Assembly: GCA_025964795.1 (NCBI GenBank) | Contig: JAOPYC010000034.1 | Coordinates: forward strand, 1 to 63,060 | Direction: 5' to 3' | DNA: 63,060 bases | Origin: Marmoricola sp. | GTDB taxonomy: Bacteria > Actinomycetota > Actinomycetes > Propionibacteriales > Nocardioidaceae | In this document: piece after piece, positions 42,014-49,925 of the stretch | How the letters are laid out: each line of letters starts with the position of its first letter | How positions within the stretch are numbered: the first letter of the stretch is position 1 | Translations under genes and position numbers: made by a program | Notes under the pieces: model-generated | What the model saw: only the letters and a program-made list of their open reading frames with translations | Database searches by the model: none | What the model was told of the DNA's origin: nothing

Positions 42014-42318
42014 TTTAGCCACCGAGGAGCCCGGCGACGCGCTGACGCCTCGCCGGCCCCACTCGGTGGCACCCACGTGGATCCAGTCGCGTGGCCGGCT
42101 CCGGCCGGCCGCGCGACCATGCTCCGACAAGAAGTCTGCGCGACCACGAGCGCAGCCAGTGCAGCAGCTCTTCTGCGCGTGTCTGATCAGGACACCGCAC
42201 GACCGGGGGGTTGGGAGCTGCCGCACGCGTCCGACCCCGCGATCCAGACGCGGGGTCGGACGCATCCCGGTCGCTGCTCACGGCCGGGAGACCGTTCCAG
42301 AGGGAAGGGACATCACCC
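42014..42318 (+). other. 305-base gap between the two pilin genes: two hairpins and duplicated leader
   Basis: No gene is visible here. GCCACCGAG (42018-42026) pairs with CTCGGTGGC (42062-42070) around a long loop that can fold further, right after the flp1 stop. A second, perfect 14-bp dyad lies at 42227-42263. The last 25 bases repeat the flp1 leader (CCAGAGGGAAGG), showing that the duplication included the 5' untranslated region. No U-tract follows either hairpin. Confidence 0.7.
42227..42263. repeat. Perfect 14-bp inverted repeat with 9-base loop between flp1 and flp2
   Basis: GCGTCCGACCCCGC (42227-42240) is exactly complementary to 42250-42263. The arms are nearly all G:C, so the RNA hairpin would be very stable. 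It could stabilise or process the pilin mRNA, attenuate flp2, or bind a protein as DNA. The lack of a U-run argues against a simple terminator. Confidence 0.85.
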
Positions 42319-42519
42319 ATGCTCGAGTTCTTCCGCCGGTCCACGTCACGTCGTGAGGACGGTGCCTCTGCCGTCGAGTACGGCCTGCTCGTCGCCGGCA
42401 TCGCCGCGCTCGTCGTCGTCCTCGTCTTCGCCTTCGGCGGGGTCATCAAGGGCGCCTTCGGCTACACCTGCAAGACCATCAAGAACAGCGGTAGCGCCAC
42501 GTCCGGCGCCACCTGCTGA
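42319..42519 (+). CDS. flp: Flp-type pilin (copy 2)
   Basis: This protein of 66 residues is a near-duplicate of copy 1: same MLEF start, same cleavage context (Gly15-ASAVEYGLLVAGIAALVVV), same GGVIKGAF segment and a two-Cys tail (YTCKTIKNSG...ATC). The mature form has about 51 residues. The paired cysteines 13-16 residues apart in both tails could form a disulfide. GGGAAGGGA lies before ATG. Either minor and major pilins or dosage duplicates; sequence alone cannot tell. Confidence 0.92.
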   Translation: MLEFFRRSTSRREDGASAVEYGLLVAGIAALVVVLVFAFGGVIKGAFGYTCKTIKNSGSATSGATC

Positions 42520-42636
42520 TCGCATCTCCAGGTCCAACCTGCGCTGTTCTGAGTGCAGGCGCGTGCCGCGGCTCCTCGGCGGACGTGTCTGAGCATCACG
42601 CCCGCGTAACCGGGGGTGGTGAGCCGCCGCGCGGGA

Positions 42637-42671
42637 AAGCCCGGCCCGTCACCTGGTGACGGGTCGGGCTT
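42637..42671. terminator. Bidirectional terminator between flp2 and the M48 gene
   Basis: A 17-bp near-perfect dyad (AAGCCCGgCCCGTCACC against GGTGACGGGtCGGGCTT, one mismatch) with a loop of 1-3 bases ends in AA/TT tracts on both sides. It sits between two convergent units and covers the M48 stop codon (42649-42651), so it can end transcription from both. Confidence 0.8.
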
Positions 42672-43932
42672 CTCCCGTCTCCTGGCGCTGCAGCGCCCGG
42701 GCCAGCCCGAGCCGTTGCAGCGTCGTCGGGTGCGTCCCGAACCAGAACTGGCTCCAGGCCGGCGGGTGCGGGGAGCTGAGCGAGTGGGTGGCCAGGGACA
42801 CCTGCACCCGCTCGAACCCCGTGTAGTCGTGCGTCGACTCGATCGCGGCCCGGTCCGCCCTCGCCTCCATGGCCCGGCTGACCGTGTTCTGCACCGGGCT
42901 GGCCAGCAGCGCCCCGACCGCGGCCAGCGCGAGCAGCAGCGCGACCGCCTCGGGTTGCCCGGGGTCAGCGACGCTTGCGCGCCGGAGCAGCCGGCGACGC
43001 CCGAGCACGAGCCCCAGCAGTCCCGAGCCGAGGACCACGCCGGCCGACCCGAGCGCGGTGCCCAGCAGCACGTCGTGGTGGCGTGCGTGGCCGAGCTCGT
43101 GGCCTACGACCGACAGGGTCTCTCGCTGGGGCACGTCCTTGACGAGGTTGTCGTAGAGCACGACGCGCCTGGTGCTCCCGAAGCCGGAGACGTAGGCGTT
43201 CAGGGTCGTCGTACGACGCGAGGCGTCGGCCACCAGCACGTCGGAGACCGGCACCTGCTCGGTCTTCGCCAGCGCCAGGATCCGGGTGCGCAGCTGGCCG
43301 TCGGGCAGGGAGGTGAAGTGGTTGAACAGGGGCTCGACCACCACCGGGTAGACCCACGACCCCAGCACCGTGAGCACGGCTCCGGCGAGCGCGGTCCACA
43401 GCGGCCAGCGACGCGGTGACCGCCTTGCGGTGCCGATCACGAGCACCACCAGCACCGAGGCGAACACCCAGCTGACGACCAGGGAGACGGCCTGGTCGCG
43501 CAGCCAGCCGCCCAGCGCCTGGTGGGTGAGCCCGTAGTCGAGGGCGTGGCCACGGCTCACCAGTGAGAACGGGAGGGTGGCCAGCTCCCCGACGAGGAGC
43601 ACCGCGAGCGTGGCCACCGGGATGCGCAGCCACCACGGGCCCGGCAGGCGTCGGGTCGCGCGCGCACCGAGCGCGGTGAGGCCGAGGACCAGGGAGACGA
43701 CCATCGAGACCGCCAGGCTGGCCCACCCCAGGTGGCGCTGCATCGAGGAGTAGGCCTGGGCCCGGCTCAGCTGGGCCGGGGAGAACACCTCGCTCCCCCG
43801 CACTGCGACGAGGTGCCCGCCGGGGACCCACGACCACGGGACGAAGAACGCCCCCAGTGCCACGAGCACGAGCAGGGAGACGCCGACCAGCCAGAGACAC
43901 AGCCGGACGCTGGGCGAGGGTTCCGTGGTCAC
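42649..43932 (-). CDS. M48 family membrane metalloprotease (Ste24/CAAX-protease type)
   Basis: This 427-residue protein has several membrane helices (LCLWLVGVSLLVLVALGAFF at the start, then three or four more to about residue 200) and the zinc motif HELGH (His278, Glu279, His282), with the third ligand in the MEARADRAA segment near 345. This matches Ste24-like M48 proteases that cut membrane proteins or peptides. GTG at 43932 was chosen from the hydrophobic start that follows. Five bases separate it from the lipoprotein peptidase upstream; both follow the NlpC/P60 gene and its riboswitch. Confidence 0.88.
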   Translation of the reverse strand: MTTEPSPSVRLCLWLVGVSLLVLVALGAFFVPWSWVPGGHLVAVRGSEVFSPAQLSRAQAYSSMQRHLGWASLAVSMVVSLVLGLTALGARATRRLPGPWWLRIPVATLAVLLVGELATLPFSLVSRGHALDYGLTHQALGGWLRDQAVSLVVSWVFASVLVVLVIGTARRSPRRWPLWTALAGAVLTVLGSWVYPVVVEPLFNHFTSLPDGQLRTRILALAKTEQVPVSDVLVADASRRTTTLNAYVSGFGSTRRVVLYDNLVKDVPQRETLSVVGHELGHARHHDVLLGTALGSAGVVLGSGLLGLVLGRRRLLRRASVADPGQPEAVALLLALAAVGALLASPVQNTVSRAMEARADRAAIESTHDYTGFERVQVSLATHSLSSPHPPAWSQFWFGTHPTTLQRLGLARALQRQETGEARPVTR

Positions 43933-43937
43933 ACGGT

Positions 43938-45224
43938 TCAGCGTGCCACCCCGGCCAGGCGGGCCAGGTCCTGGCGCCACCCCGCCACGAACGCACGTTG
44001 GGTGGTGCCGAGCTCGCTGCGGAACGACGCCTGGGCCGAGGCGCCTGCGCTGACCTTGTCGTAGAACCGGATGAGGCCGGCCTCGCCGTACTCCTGGGCG
44101 AGGTAGCGGCAGGTGAGCCAGGCCTCCTCGTAGGTCGCGCCCAGCCCGGTCGCCGTCGGGTCGAGGTCCTGGCTGGTGGGCAGGCCGCTCGGCAGGCCGT
44201 CCTTGCGGATCTGCGGCAGGATCTGGCCGGCGGCGACCTTCAGCGGGACGCCGGCGTGGGCGAGGGCCACGTAGTCGGCGAAGCCCTCGAGCAACCAGGT
44301 GGGCATCGAGGCGAACGTCGCCTTCGTTGCCACGTGGGTCGCCTCGTGGCTCATCACGACCTGGGCGCCGCGCGCCTTGAGCCGGTCGAACACGTCGGCG
44401 TTCACGAACACCCGCACCGGCGAGCCCGGGACGAGCGACCCGTCGGCAGTCGTCGTCACCGCGGCGATGTTGTCGTACTGGCCGGGCTGGGCCTGGAGCG
44501 CGGCGTCCAGCTGCGCCCGCGTCCGGGGCACCTCCACGACGAGCGGGCCGGTCCATCGCGGGAGCACGAGGCGGACCTGCCGGAGGGCGCGCGCCACCAG
44601 CACGGCGTACCTCCCGACCGAGGAGCCGGCGACGGCCACCAGCGAGTGCGCCGTGCGTACGACGCTCAGCCGGTCGACCAGCCACAGCGGGCTGCGCTCG
44701 TCGGCACTGCCGAACGAGGCGATCCGCGCGGCACCCGAGCCCGGCTGGAACACGACGCTGGTCTCGAGCCGGGCGGGTGAGGTGTCAAGGCCGGCATAGC
44801 GGTAGCCGAGCTGGACGGTGCCCCGCCAGGCGCCCTTCCCGAGGTCGGCCTGCTCGCTCGCGGTGAGGGGCTTGCCGTCGTCGACGTAGCGCAGCGACAG
44901 CTCGTCCACGCGCAACGACGCGGCGTTGTCCGCCACCCACCCGAGGACGTCACGCGAGCCGGGAGCGGCCAGGGCCACAGCCGCGGAGCGGTCACCGGTG
45001 CGCACGGCCCTCACCAGCCGGTCCAGGGCGACCTGGGCCACCTCGGAGTGGTCGCCGCCCGAACCCGTGGAGGCCCGGGGAGGCGCGATCTCGGTCTCGT
45101 GGTCGCAGCCGGTCAGGAGGCCGGCGACCAGGGCAAGCACCACGGCCGCAGCAAGCAGGAAGCCGCCCGCCCGGCGAGGGCGAGCGGCTCTGCGGACGGT
45201 CGGGTCAGCCAGGGCGGACCGCAC
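43938..45224 (-). CDS. Lipoprotein with a peptidase MA-like (gluzincin) domain
   Basis: The 428-residue protein has a basic N-terminus and a lipoprotein signal with the lipobox LLTGC (Cys40). The C-terminal half carries VVMSHEATHVATKA (HEATH, 293-297) and WLLEGFADY about 15-20 residues later, the HExxH...E pattern of gluzincin metallopeptidases (peptidase MA type). The middle part (about 60-250) is an unrecognised domain with two repeats of a sheet-like pattern. It would sit outside, anchored by lipid, and cut surface proteins. The GTG overlaps the end of the NlpC/P60 gene by 20 bases. Confidence 0.75.
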   Translation of the reverse strand: MRSALADPTVRRAARPRRAGGFLLAAAVVLALVAGLLTGCDHETEIAPPRASTGSGGDHSEVAQVALDRLVRAVRTGDRSAAVALAAPGSRDVLGWVADNAASLRVDELSLRYVDDGKPLTASEQADLGKGAWRGTVQLGYRYAGLDTSPARLETSVVFQPGSGAARIASFGSADERSPLWLVDRLSVVRTAHSLVAVAGSSVGRYAVLVARALRQVRLVLPRWTGPLVVEVPRTRAQLDAALQAQPGQYDNIAAVTTTADGSLVPGSPVRVFVNADVFDRLKARGAQVVMSHEATHVATKATFASMPTWLLEGFADYVALAHAGVPLKVAAGQILPQIRKDGLPSGLPTSQDLDPTATGLGATYEEAWLTCRYLAQEYGEAGLIRFYDKVSAGASAQASFRSELGTTQRAFVAGWRQDLARLAGVAR

Positions 45225-46161
45225 CGACGTAGGGCATGTCGTGCAGTCCGGAGATCTTGACGCCGGCGCCCGGGTTCAGCGCGTTCACGATCTGGCCGTG
45301 GCCGATGTAGAGGCCGACGTGGCTGATCGGGCTGTAGTAGAAGACGAGGTCACCGGGCTGCAGCTCACTCTCGGAGACGTGCGGGCCTGAACTGTACTGC
45401 GCGGAGGAGCTGTGCGGCAGGCTCACGCCGGCCTGCTTCCACGCCATCATGGTGAGCCCCGAGCAGTCGAACGCCGACGGGCCGGCCGCGCCGAAGACGT
45501 AGGAGTCGCCGACCTTGGACTTGGCGTAGGCGAGCACGGGGCCTCCGAGCTCGCGCAGGCGCTGGGCGGCGGCCTCCTTCTGCAGGCTCACGAGCCTGGT
45601 GCCGGCCCGCGAGACGCGGGTGTCCACCTGGCGCTCGCGCTCCTGCAGGGTGTTCTCGAGGCTGGACAGACGGGTGACCTGGTCGAGCACGGCGGCGCGA
45701 CGCTCGGTCAGCTGCTGGAGCCGATCGTTGGAGGCGGCCATGGCGTCACCGCGCGACCCGGTGTCCTCGCTGACCAGCGTGAGGTTGGTCAGCAGGACCT
45801 CGGAGTCCTTCGTCGACACCTCGCTGGGGGCCGCGGTCCCGCCGGTGGCGCTGTAGGTGTCGGTGACCATGCTGGCCACCTGCGCCCGCAGGTTGTCGAG
45901 GGTCTGCTGCTGCACCTGGATCTGGTTCCGCAGCCGGCCGAGCTCGCCGCGGGCACCCGTGAGGGTCTTCCGGGCGTGGTCGTGGCGCTTCTCCGCGGCC
46001 GCGGCCTGCTGGGAGAGTCGGTCGACCCGGGCCTGGACGGCGTGGAGGTCGGTGTCGGCGGATGCGGGGCCCGCCGTGGCGAGTCCGAGGCCGATCGTGG
46101 TGAGTGCCGTGGCGACTGCTGCGGCGACGCGGGCATGGGGGTGTTTCCGGCCGTCGGGCAA
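45205..46161 (-). CDS. NlpC/P60 endopeptidase with N-terminal coiled coil (RipA-like)
   Basis: This 318-residue protein starts at TTG and has a signal peptide (VAAAVATALTTIGLGLATAGPASA), a long coiled coil (about 40-205; QARVDRLSQQAAAAEKRHD) and a C-terminal NlpC/P60 domain with catalytic Cys233 in FDCSGL and His in ISHVGLYIGHG. The coiled coil masks the active site in RipA-like enzymes. It cuts peptidoglycan stem peptides. It is the first gene after the c-di-AMP riboswitch, which is typical of actinobacterial cell-wall hydrolases. No ATG in frame gives a better start. Confidence 0.9.
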   Translation of the reverse strand: MPDGRKHPHARVAAAVATALTTIGLGLATAGPASADTDLHAVQARVDRLSQQAAAAEKRHDHARKTLTGARGELGRLRNQIQVQQQTLDNLRAQVASMVTDTYSATGGTAAPSEVSTKDSEVLLTNLTLVSEDTGSRGDAMAASNDRLQQLTERRAAVLDQVTRLSSLENTLQERERQVDTRVSRAGTRLVSLQKEAAAQRLRELGGPVLAYAKSKVGDSYVFGAAGPSAFDCSGLTMMAWKQAGVSLPHSSSAQYSSGPHVSESELQPGDLVFYYSPISHVGLYIGHGQIVNALNPGAGVKISGLHDMPYVGAVRPG

Positions 46162-46499
46162 GATCGGTCGGTCTCCTCTTTGTCTCTACGCCTACCAGGT
46201 CAGCTGACGGATTCGGGCCCAAAGAACGCCCTACCAGCCCTGACGTCACGATCAGCGACGCAGCGGGCCGGATTCACCCCAAGTAACGTGGGTCCCCGGC
46301 TCCGGCACGAGCATCTCCCCCGAGGGATGCTCGATTCGAACTCGGCGCGGCCCCTGAGCAGACCCGGTCGGTCCGCTGGTCCAGAGGCCATCAGCCCAAC
46401 ACACTAGGCAGAAACACGCTGGTCACCAAGCCACGCCGGCACCGGGCGCGTGTGGCGTCGGCCACGTCGGCGTCACACAGCTCACACCCGCCACACTGG
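46162..46499 (-). other. 338-base leader/intergenic region: riboswitch and upstream promoter area
   Basis: The part next to the NlpC/P60 gene holds the c-di-AMP riboswitch (46185-46330). Upstream of it on the minus strand, TAGTGT near 46400 is a -10 candidate. Further upstream a GTGTGGC...GCCACAC dyad (about 46448-46496) may end the small gene's transcript, but it has no U-run. I see no gene in this stretch. Confidence 0.5.
46185..46330 (-). promoter_or_regulatory. ydaO/yuaA-type cyclic-di-AMP riboswitch
   Basis: Read on the minus strand, the conserved landmarks of this class appear in order: GAGCCGGGGACCCACG, then TTGGGGTGAATCC, GGTAGGGCG, TTTGGGCCCGAATCCGTCAG and CTGACCTGGTAGGCG. Order and spacing match the ydaO consensus I know. 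It ends about 25 bases before the TTG start of the NlpC/P60 gene. Binding of c-di-AMP normally shuts off the downstream wall-hydrolase genes, here probably the protease genes in the same operon as well. A covariance-model search (Rfam RF00379) would confirm it. Confidence 0.9.
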
Positions 46500-46706
46500 T
46501 CAGGCGGACTCCACCTCCGGGCCGGCCATCGGGGTGACCATTCGCAGCGGCGGGACCAGGCCCGACTGCGCCAGCACGTCCAGGGCCAGCTGCTCCTCGC
46601 TGTCGAAGCTGAGCTCGGGTGGCGGCCCGAGCAGGACCGTCACGACACAGTCGTGACAGGACAGTCCTCGAACCAGGCAGGTGTCGCAGTCGATGCGAAC
46701 GCTCAT
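46500..46706 (-). CDS. Small conserved protein with two CxxC motifs
   Basis: This 68-residue protein has CDTC (7-10) and CHDC (17-20), a zinc-finger or Fe-S-like cluster near the N-terminus, then a LLGPPPELSF stretch and an amphipathic helix. The ATG at 46706 follows GGAG. Similar small proteins stand between the NlpC/P60 gene and the DEDDh exonuclease gene in other actinobacteria (from memory). It diverges from the DEDDh gene, with 134 bases between, in which no operator is obvious. Function unknown; metal binding is inferred. Confidence 0.75.
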   Translation of the reverse strand: MSVRIDCDTCLVRGLSCHDCVVTVLLGPPPELSFDSEEQLALDVLAQSGLVPPLRMVTPMAGPEVESA

Positions 46707-46827
46707 CTCGGTGCTCCTCAACAAGACCGGGGAAGGTGATGTGAGGACTCCACCACCCACCACCGACAGCTTTCCTCCGCAGGCCTCCCACCGGCCCTGC
46801 CTGACGGGTTTTGTCGGTGGCGATCCC

Positions 46828-46833
46828 TAGCGT
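46828..46833 (+). promoter_or_regulatory. Candidate -10 of a leaderless transcript (DEDDh gene)
   Basis: TAGCGT ends 7 bases before ATG 46841 with no ribosome binding site between. This supports ATG 46841 over the upstream GTG at 46811, and a leaderless mRNA. Confidence 0.45.
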
Positions 46834-46840
46834 CGTCCCC

Positions 46841-48592
46841 ATGAGCAGGTGGTCCGCCCAGATGAGCTTCGACGAGTTGGGGCGTCCCCTGCGCGACATC
46901 ACCTTCTGCGTCGTCGACCTCGAGACCACCGGCGCCTCGGTGCAGGGGGGCGCGATGATCACCGAGATCGGCGCCGTCAAGGTGCGCGGTGGCGAGGTGC
47001 TCGGCGAGTTCCAGACGCTGGTCAACCCCCACGCCCAGATCCCGCCGTTCATCGCGGTGCTCACCGGCATCACCAACTCCATGGTGGCCTCCTCCCCGTC
47101 GATCGAGTCGGCGCTGCCGTCCTTCCTCGAGTTCGCGCAGGGCAGCGTCCTGGTGGCCCACAACGCGCCGTTCGACGTCGGCTTCCTCAAGCACAACGCG
47201 GCGGCCCAGGGCCGGGCGTGGCCCGCCTTCGAGGTGCTCGACACCGCGCGGCTGGCGCGGCGGGTGATCACGCGGGACGACGCGCCCAACTGCAAGCTGA
47301 GCTCCCTGGCCATCGCCTTCGGGGCGACCACCACCCCCAACCACCGGGCGCTCTCCGACGCCCGGGCGACCGTGGACGTGCTGCACGGCCTGATGGAGCG
47401 CCTGGGCGGCCTGGGCGTGCACACGCTGGAGGAGCTGCAGACCTTCACCTCGCGGGTGAGCCCCGCCGTACGCCGCAAGCGGCACCTCGCCGAGCACCTT
47501 CCGCACTCCCCCGGCGTCTACCTGTTCCGGGACGAGCAGCAGCGCGTGCTCTACGTCGGGACCTCACGCGACCTGCGCACCCGCGTGCGCACCTACTTCA
47601 CCGCCTCGGAGAGCCGCTCGCGCATGGGCGAGATGGTCAACCTGGCCGCGTCCGTGACCGGCATCGAGTGCGCCACGCCGCTGGAGGCGAGCGTGCGCGA
47701 GCTCCGGCTGATCGGTGCGCACAAGCCGCGCTACAACCGGCGCAGCCGGCACCAGGACAAGATGCACTGGCTCAAGCTGACCGTCGAGCCCTGGCCGCGC
47801 CTCTCGCTGGTGCGCAAGGTCGCCGAGGACGGTGCCGACTACCTCGGCCCGTTCGCCTCGCGGCGCACGGCCGAGAAGTGCCTGACCGCCCTGCACGAGG
47901 CCTTCCCCATCCGGCAGTGCAGCGACCGGATCCCGATCACCCCGACGGGCACGGCCTGCGTGCTCGCCGAGATGGGCCGGTGCGTCTCACCGTGCGACGG
48001 CAGCACCTCGATGGACGACTACGCCGAGCTGGTCGCCACGGTGCGCGACAACCTGCTGCGCCGGGCCGACGACGTGGTCGACGCGCTGACCGCACGGATG
48101 GACCGGCTCGCCCTGGGCGAGCGCTACGAGGAGGCCGGCGTCCACCGAGACCGGCTCTCGGCCTTCCTGCGGGCCGCCTCCCGCACCCAACGGCTCGGGT
48201 CCCTCTCCGCGTGCTCCGAGCTGGTGGCGGCGCGACGCGAGGACGACCGTCGGTGGGCGGTCCACGTCATCCGCCACGGCCGGCTGGCCGCGGCCGGGGT
48301 CATCCCGCCCGACGCCCACGCCGGGGTGTGGGTCACCCAGCTCCGGGAGTCCGCGGAGACCGTGGTCGGCGGGCCGGGCCCGACCCCGGCCGCGAGCGCC
48401 GAGGAGTCGGAGCAGATCCTGCGCTGGCTCGAGCAGCCCGGCGTCCGGCTGGTCCACGTCGACGGGGAGTGGACCTGTCCCGTGCGCGGCGCGACCCGCC
48501 ACCTCGCCCTGCACGACGCGGTCGAGCAGTCGCGGGCGTCGCTGGCCCCCTTCGACGAGCGGCGCGCGCTGGCCACCGTCCACCGGCCGTGA
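46841..48592 (+). CDS. DEDDh exonuclease fused to a GIY-YIG (UvrC-like) domain
   Basis: This protein of 583 residues has an N-terminal DnaQ-type 3'-5' exonuclease domain (VVDLETTG with Asp26 and Glu28; HNAPFDVGFL; HRALSDARAT) and then a GIY-YIG nuclease domain (SPGVYLFRDE and VLYVGTS near 222-241), with a UvrC-like stretch afterwards (CVSPCDGS, YEEAGVHRDRL). It is known as a family in actinobacteria and is linked to DNA repair, but its reaction is not worked out. It probably removes damaged strands in the cytoplasm. The next gene follows at 17 bases and has its own -10. Confidence 0.9.
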   Translation: MSRWSAQMSFDELGRPLRDITFCVVDLETTGASVQGGAMITEIGAVKVRGGEVLGEFQTLVNPHAQIPPFIAVLTGITNSMVASSPSIESALPSFLEFAQGSVLVAHNAPFDVGFLKHNAAAQGRAWPAFEVLDTARLARRVITRDDAPNCKLSSLAIAFGATTTPNHRALSDARATVDVLHGLMERLGGLGVHTLEELQTFTSRVSPAVRRKRHLAEHLPHSPGVYLFRDEQQRVLYVGTSRDLRTRVRTYFTASESRSRMGEMVNLAASVTGIECATPLEASVRELRLIGAHKPRYNRRSRHQDKMHWLKLTVEPWPRLSLVRKVAEDGADYLGPFASRRTAEKCLTALHEAFPIRQCSDRIPITPTGTACVLAEMGRCVSPCDGSTSMDDYAELVATVRDNLLRRADDVVDALTARMDRLALGERYEEAGVHRDRLSAFLRAASRTQRLGSLSACSELVAARREDDRRWAVHVIRHGRLAAAGVIPPDAHAGVWVTQLRESAETVVGGPGPTPAASAEESEQILRWLEQPGVRLVHVDGEWTCPVRGATRHLALHDAVEQSRASLAPFDERRALATVHRP

Positions 48593-48597
48593 CCGGG

Positions 48598-48603
48598 TAC
48601 GTT
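48598..48603 (+). promoter_or_regulatory. Candidate -10 of a leaderless transcript (Lrp-domain gene)
   Basis: TACGTT ends 6 bases before ATG 48610 and there is no Shine-Dalgarno. It lies just after the stop of the DEDDh gene, so the small gene may be made from its own promoter. Confidence 0.4.
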
Positions 48604-48609
48604 GACCCC

Positions 48610-48888
48610 ATGATCACCGCCATCGTCTTCGTGAAGGCCGACGTCGCGCGCATCCCCGAGGTGGCCGAGGCCATCGCCGCCCTCGACGGCGTCAGCGAGG
48701 TCTACAGCGTCACCGGCCAGATCGACCTGATCACCCTCGTCCGGGTCGTCGACCACGAGGACGTCGCCCGCGTGGTGGCCGACTCGATCAACAAGGTCCC
48801 CGGCGTGATGGAGACCGAGACCCACATCGCCTTCCGGACCTACTCCAAGCACGACCTGGAGTCGGCCTTCTCGCTCGGCCTCGACTAG
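48610..48888 (+). CDS. Lrp/AsnC-type effector-domain protein (no HTH)
   Basis: This 92-residue protein consists of one RAM/AsnC ligand domain: [42 protein letters not shown] and [15 protein letters not shown]. It lacks the DNA-binding HTH of full Lrp proteins, so it may be a metabolic sensor or an oligomer that binds amino acids. Facing trpD, it could react to tryptophan or another amino acid (speculation). Its stop codon shares CTAG with the stop of trpD. Confidence 0.88.
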   Translation: MITAIVFVKADVARIPEVAEAIAALDGVSEVYSVTGQIDLITLVRVVDHEDVARVVADSINKVPGVMETETHIAFRTYSKHDLESAFSLGLD

Positions 48889-49913
48889 CGGGTCGCTGCC
48901 ACCCAGCGCTCCAGGGTGTCGTGCGCGGAACCGGTGTCGACCGCCTCGGTGGCCCGCGCGATCCCGGCCAGCAGCCGGTCCTCGATCGAGCCGTCGTCGG
49001 CTGCGTGCACGGCCAGGGCGGCCCCCGCGTTGAGCAGCACGGCGTCGCGCACCGGCCCGGTGTCGCCGGCGAGCACCCGGCGTACGACGTCCGCGTTGTA
49101 CGACGCGTCCTGGCCACGCAGGTCCTCGGCCGTCCCCCGCGGGATGCCGAGCGCAGCGGGATCAAGCGAGTGCTCGACTACCTCGCCGCCACTGACCGCC
49201 CACACGCTCGAGGTCGTCGTGGTGGTCAGCTCGTCCAACCCGTCGTCGCCGCGGAACACCCAGGCGTCCACCCCGCGCCGCGCGAAGACACCGGCCATCA
49301 CCGGCGCCATCCGGCGGTCCGCCACCCCGATGGCCTGGGCCTGGGGCTTCGCGGGGTTCGCGATCGGCCCGAGGAAGTTGAAGGTGGTGCCGATGCCGAG
49401 CTCGCTGCGGGCGGTGGCGGCGTGCCGCAGCGCCGGGTGGAACGCCGCGGCGAAGCAGAAGGTGATGCCGGCCTCGGCGCCGACCCGGGCCACGTCGTCG
49501 GCGGACAGGTCGAGCCGGATCCCGAGGCGCTCGAGCACGTCCGCGCTTCCGGCCTTGCTCGAGGCCGACCGGTTGCCGTGCTTGACGACGGGAGCTCCCG
49601 CCCCCGCGGCGACGATCGCCGCCATGGTTGAGATGTTCACCGAGAACGACCGGTCGCCACCGGTGCCGACCACGTCGAGCACGCGGCCCGGGACGAGCAG
49701 CGGCGTCGCGTGCTCGTACATCGCGTCCACCAGCCCCTGGAGCTCGTCGACCGTCTCGCCCTTCGCGCGCAGCGCCACCGCGAAGCCGGCGATCTGCACC
49801 GGGGTCGCCTGCGCGGAGAGGATCTCGCGCATCGCCCACGCCGTCTGGGCGGAGGTGAGGTCCGTGCCGCCGACCAGCGACCCGAGCACGTCGGGCCACG
49901 TGATGCCGGGCAT
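48885..49913 (-). CDS. trpD: Anthranilate phosphoribosyltransferase
   Basis: This 342-residue enzyme has the PRPP motif [34 protein letters not shown] and [11 protein letters not shown], as expected for TrpD. It joins anthranilate and PRPP in the tryptophan pathway. Length fits the family. It is away from other trp genes, which is common in this phylum. The receiver-like gene lies 12 bases upstream, so the two may be co-transcribed; at the 3' end it overlaps the Lrp gene by 4 bases. Confidence 0.94.
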   Translation of the reverse strand: MPGITWPDVLGSLVGGTDLTSAQTAWAMREILSAQATPVQIAGFAVALRAKGETVDELQGLVDAMYEHATPLLVPGRVLDVVGTGGDRSFSVNISTMAAIVAAGAGAPVVKHGNRSASSKAGSADVLERLGIRLDLSADDVARVGAEAGITFCFAAAFHPALRHAATARSELGIGTTFNFLGPIANPAKPQAQAIGVADRRMAPVMAGVFARRGVDAWVFRGDDGLDELTTTTTSSVWAVSGGEVVEHSLDPAALGIPRGTAEDLRGQDASYNADVVRRVLAGDTGPVRDAVLLNAGAALAVHAADDGSIEDRLLAGIARATEAVDTGSAHDTLERWVAATR

Positions 49914-49925
49914 CAGCCGCCGGCC

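Noticed and set aside
46448..46496. GTGTGGC...GCCACAC dyad as a terminator of the small CxxC gene
   Set aside because: Long loop, one mismatch in the inner stem and no U-run; kept only as a remark in the gap entry.
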